From: Clostridium sp. CAG:1013
Lineage (GTDB): Bacteria > Bacillota > Clostridia > Oscillospirales > Acutalibacteraceae
Assembly: GCA_000432995.1 (NCBI GenBank)
Contig: HF972613.1
Location: forward strand, 1 to 8,473
Length of the DNA: 8,473 nucleotides
Direction: 5' to 3'
In this document: piece after piece, positions 7,701-8,473 of the stretch
Layout of the letters: each line of letters starts with the position of its first letter
Position numbering within the stretch: position 1 is the stretch's first letter
Made by a program: the position numbers and the translations under genes
Notes under the pieces: model-generated
Seen by the model: the letters and a program-made list of their open reading frames with translations, nothing else
Database searches by the model: none
Told to the model about the DNA's origin: nothing

Positions 7701-8276
7701 GATGAGATCCTCCAAAGCGCCGGTGAGGACAGTCCTGGCCGCTATCAGGACGGTCAGTGGGTTTCGGTGCTGGGGCTTATTACCGCTGTGCGGAAGAAGG
7801 TCACCAGGAACAATGCCCAAATGGCGTTCGTCACCTTGGAGGACATGTATGGATCCATGACAGCGTTGGTGTTCCCCAAAGTGCTGGAACAGTATGGCGG
7901 AATCTTGTCCGAGGGTTCCGTGGTGGAAGTGCAGGGAAAACTCAACTTCACGGAGGATAAAGAACCGGAATTGGTATGCCAGTCCGTTGCTCGTCCGGCG
8001 GATCCCGCTCTTTTGGGGAGCACTCCGGAAAAGCAGGTCAGACCAGGACTGTATCTGCGGCTGAAATCCAAAGAGGATCCCCGCTACCGGAAGGCCATGC
8101 AGTATATCGCAATTTTTGACGAGGGCATGTCCGATCTGTATCTTTCCTTCCAGGATACGGGCAAATTGCTGCGGGCTCCGGCCAAATACCGAGTGTATAT
8201 CAATCGGCCGTTACTACGGGCGCTTGAGAATCTCCTGGGTAAGGACAATGTTGCCTATTATGGCCCGAAGATGTGA
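4782..8276 (+). CDS. dnaE: DNA polymerase III subunit alpha, DnaE type
   Basis: This 1164-aa replicative polymerase is DnaE and not PolC, since no exonuclease domain is inserted. In PolC-containing Firmicutes, DnaE typically extends RNA primers before handing over to PolC. The N-terminal PHP domain shows HLHVHTEYSLLDG (5-17), TDHG (39-42), GCEVYV (64-69), LSACLAGEIP (134-143) and TNDCHYI (203-209). The palm has GPGRGSGVGSLAAY (355-368), PDFDVDF (396-402) with catalytic Asp397 and Asp399, and KMDFLGL (547-553) with the third Asp549. RRAMSKKK (691-698) and FNKSHAAAYA (750-759) follow. A helix-hairpin-helix region lies near 825-880. QMGFF (913-917) sits where DnaE proteins carry the internal sliding-clamp motif. 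An OB-fold spans about 993-1070, with a short C-terminal region after it. Ribosome binding site AAAGGGGGAG (4768-4777). pfkA lies downstream on the same strand. Confidence 0.98.
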   Translation: MAFAHLHVHTEYSLLDGACRIERLLDTAKEMGQEAVAITDHGCMYGVVDFYKAAKKRGIKPIIGCEVYVARRTRFDKVHELDGESRHLVLLCENDTGYRNLIAMVSQAWTEGFYNKPRVDLDLLREHHEGLIALSACLAGEIPRALARNDYQGAKDTALLYEEIFGKGNFFLELQDHGLPDQKRINPQIIRISKETGIPLVVTNDCHYIAPEDSKMHHVLICIQTGRTVEDKDTLEFGSEEFYFKSEAEMAALFPDVPEAVSNTGEIARRCNVELEFGKTKLPAFFTPDGSENGEFFCRLCQEGLVRRYGENPSQELQDRLNYEIGVISQMGYVNYYLIVWDFIRYAKSVGIPVGPGRGSGVGSLAAYCVGITNVDPMRYNLLFERFLNPERVSMPDFDVDFSDERRDEIIDYVVDKYGEDHVAQIVTFGTMAARGAIRDVGRALAIPYNKVDQVAKLVPMSLGMTLDLAMKQSKDLRDRYEEDDQVRELLDMARKVEGMPRHASTHAAGVVITDRRVMDYVPLSKNDESVVTQYTMTAIEELGLLKMDFLGLRNLSVIDNAAKMVRRQEKDFSMDAIPQDDPQVFQMLREGHSEGVFQFESPGMKRLLVQAQPESVEDLIAIISLYRPGPMQFIPLYLENRKDPSKIHYRHPLLQPILEPTAGCIIYQEQVMQIFRDLAGYSLGRADIVRRAMSKKKHDVLEREREVFLHGQQREDGSWEVEGCLRRGVDGETAQALFNEIESFASYAFNKSHAAAYAVVAYETAYLKCHYPCEYLAALLSSVLGQAGKVAEYIEECGRLGISVLPPHVNYSETGFTVVGKSIRFGLLAVKNLGRGVIARMVEERRGGGEFTSFYNFCKRVTGRDMNRRAIESLVKCGALDGLGNNRREMLLSVERVLDALEADKRRNVEGQMGFFDAPGSEEGGEVPLEKAEDFSQADKLAMEKEVTGMYLSGHPMSAYAGMYQEGGFARMDEILQSAGEDSPGRYQDGQWVSVLGLITAVRKKVTRNNAQMAFVTLEDMYGSMTALVFPKVLEQYGGILSEGSVVEVQGKLNFTEDKEPELVCQSVARPADPALLGSTPEKQVRPGLYLRLKSKEDPRYRKAMQYIAIFDEGMSDLYLSFQDTGKLLRAPAKYRVYINRPLLRALENLLGKDNVAYYGPKM

Positions 8277-8315
8277 AAAAACCAGGGCAACTCTGTAAAA
8301 TCTTGGTGGAACCAC

Positions 8316-8343
8316 TTGATAAATCCCGTTCTTTTGATATAAT
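8316..8343 (+). promoter_or_regulatory. Strong extended -10 promoter of pfkA
   Basis: TTGATA (8316-8321, five of six consensus bases) is followed by a 16-bp spacer and a perfect TATAAT (8338-8343). A TGA directly before it (8335-8337) makes an extended -10 element. The predicted start is near 8350, about 56 bases before the pfkA ATG. No terminator is visible between dnaE and this promoter, so read-through from dnaE remains possible. Confidence 0.85.
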
Positions 8344-8346
8344 GTT

Positions 8347-8364
8347 ACTGATACAGTTATCAGT
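8347..8364 (+). promoter_or_regulatory. 7-bp inverted repeat at the pfkA transcription start
   Basis: ACTGATA (8347-8353) and TATCAGT (8358-8364) are exact inverted copies around CAGT. The element spans the predicted transcription start. It could be an operator half-site pair for a repressor or a protective hairpin at the 5' end of the mRNA. The sequence does not match the CcpA cre consensus. Confidence 0.55.
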
Positions 8365-8365
8365 T

Positions 8366-8379
8366 GGGTATGAATACCC
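8366..8379 (+). promoter_or_regulatory. Second hairpin in the pfkA leader
   Basis: GGGTA (8366-8370) pairs exactly with TACCC (8375-8379) around a TGAA loop. In RNA it can extend by one G-U and one A-U pair. It lies one base after the previous inverted repeat and 13 bases before the pfkA ribosome binding site (GGAGG, 8393-8397). No U-tract follows. Confidence 0.5.
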
Positions 8380-8405
8380 GATTTCAATATTTGGAGGAAT
8401 CAGCA

Positions 8406-8473
8406 ATGGGTGCGAAAAGTATTGCAGTTTTGACCAGTGGCGGTGACGCTCCCGGTATGAACGCGGCTGTGCG
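8406..8473 (+). CDS. pfkA: ATP-dependent 6-phosphofructokinase, N-terminal fragment
   Basis: The window ends after 22 complete codons. The visible residues include SIAVLTSGGDAPGMNAAV, the N-terminal phosphate-binding loop of PfkA-family enzymes, in which the GGD segment binds ATP phosphate. The enzyme phosphorylates fructose 6-phosphate in the committed step of glycolysis. The ATG at 8406 lies 8 bases after GGAGG (8393-8397). The dnaE-pfkA order is a familiar one in Firmicutes, which supports the call. The GGDAPG sequence favours an ATP-dependent over a PPi-dependent enzyme, but the residues that decide this lie beyond the window. Confidence 0.93.
   Translation, partial: MGAKSIAVLTSGGDAPGMNAAV

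Noticed and set aside
8277..8315. Possible terminator after dnaE
   Set aside because: The only pairing (ACCAGG with CTTGGT) is weak with a long loop and lacks a U-tract.

Overview
The window looks like a core chromosomal segment of a moderately GC-rich, low-GC-phylum (Firmicutes) anaerobe. An Oscillospiraceae/Ruminococcaceae-type Clostridium relative is my best guess. This rests on gene order (hprK, murB, rapZ, whiA, dnaE, pfkA), the presence of HPr kinase/phosphorylase and WhiA, strong purine-rich ribosome binding sites, and GTG/TTG starts. The exact genus cannot be fixed from the sequence alone.

Layout. Positions 1-113 hold an initiator tRNA-fMet gene on the minus strand, with its own terminator (1-32) and a good promoter (156-184). 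Positions 114-355 are an AT-rich divergent intergenic region. It also carries a candidate rightward terminator (219-250) and a weaker candidate hprK promoter. From 356 onward every gene is on the plus strand: hprK (356-1321), murB (1422-2339), rapZ (2356-3216), whiA (3248-4183), an unrecognised single-pass membrane protein (4205-4762), dnaE (4782-8276), and the first 22 full codons of pfkA (8406 to the window end). From murB to dnaE the gaps are only 16-31 bases and I see no terminators, so these five genes read as one operon. hprK is separated by 100 bases, and pfkA has its own strong promoter with two small hairpins in its leader.

Functionally the cluster mixes carbon-flux control (HPrK, RapZ, PfkA), cell-wall precursor synthesis (MurB), a cell-division/chromosome regulator (WhiA) and replication (DnaE). 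This is a known conserved neighbourhood in Firmicutes, so most of the window is ordinary housekeeping. The departures are two. No yvcK/mgfK-type gene lies between rapZ and whiA, where it usually sits. A small membrane-anchored protein of unknown function lies between whiA and dnaE, where many clostridia carry an HPr-like gene. I found no mobile elements, CRISPR arrays, phage genes or defence genes, and no convincing evidence of a wholly new system.
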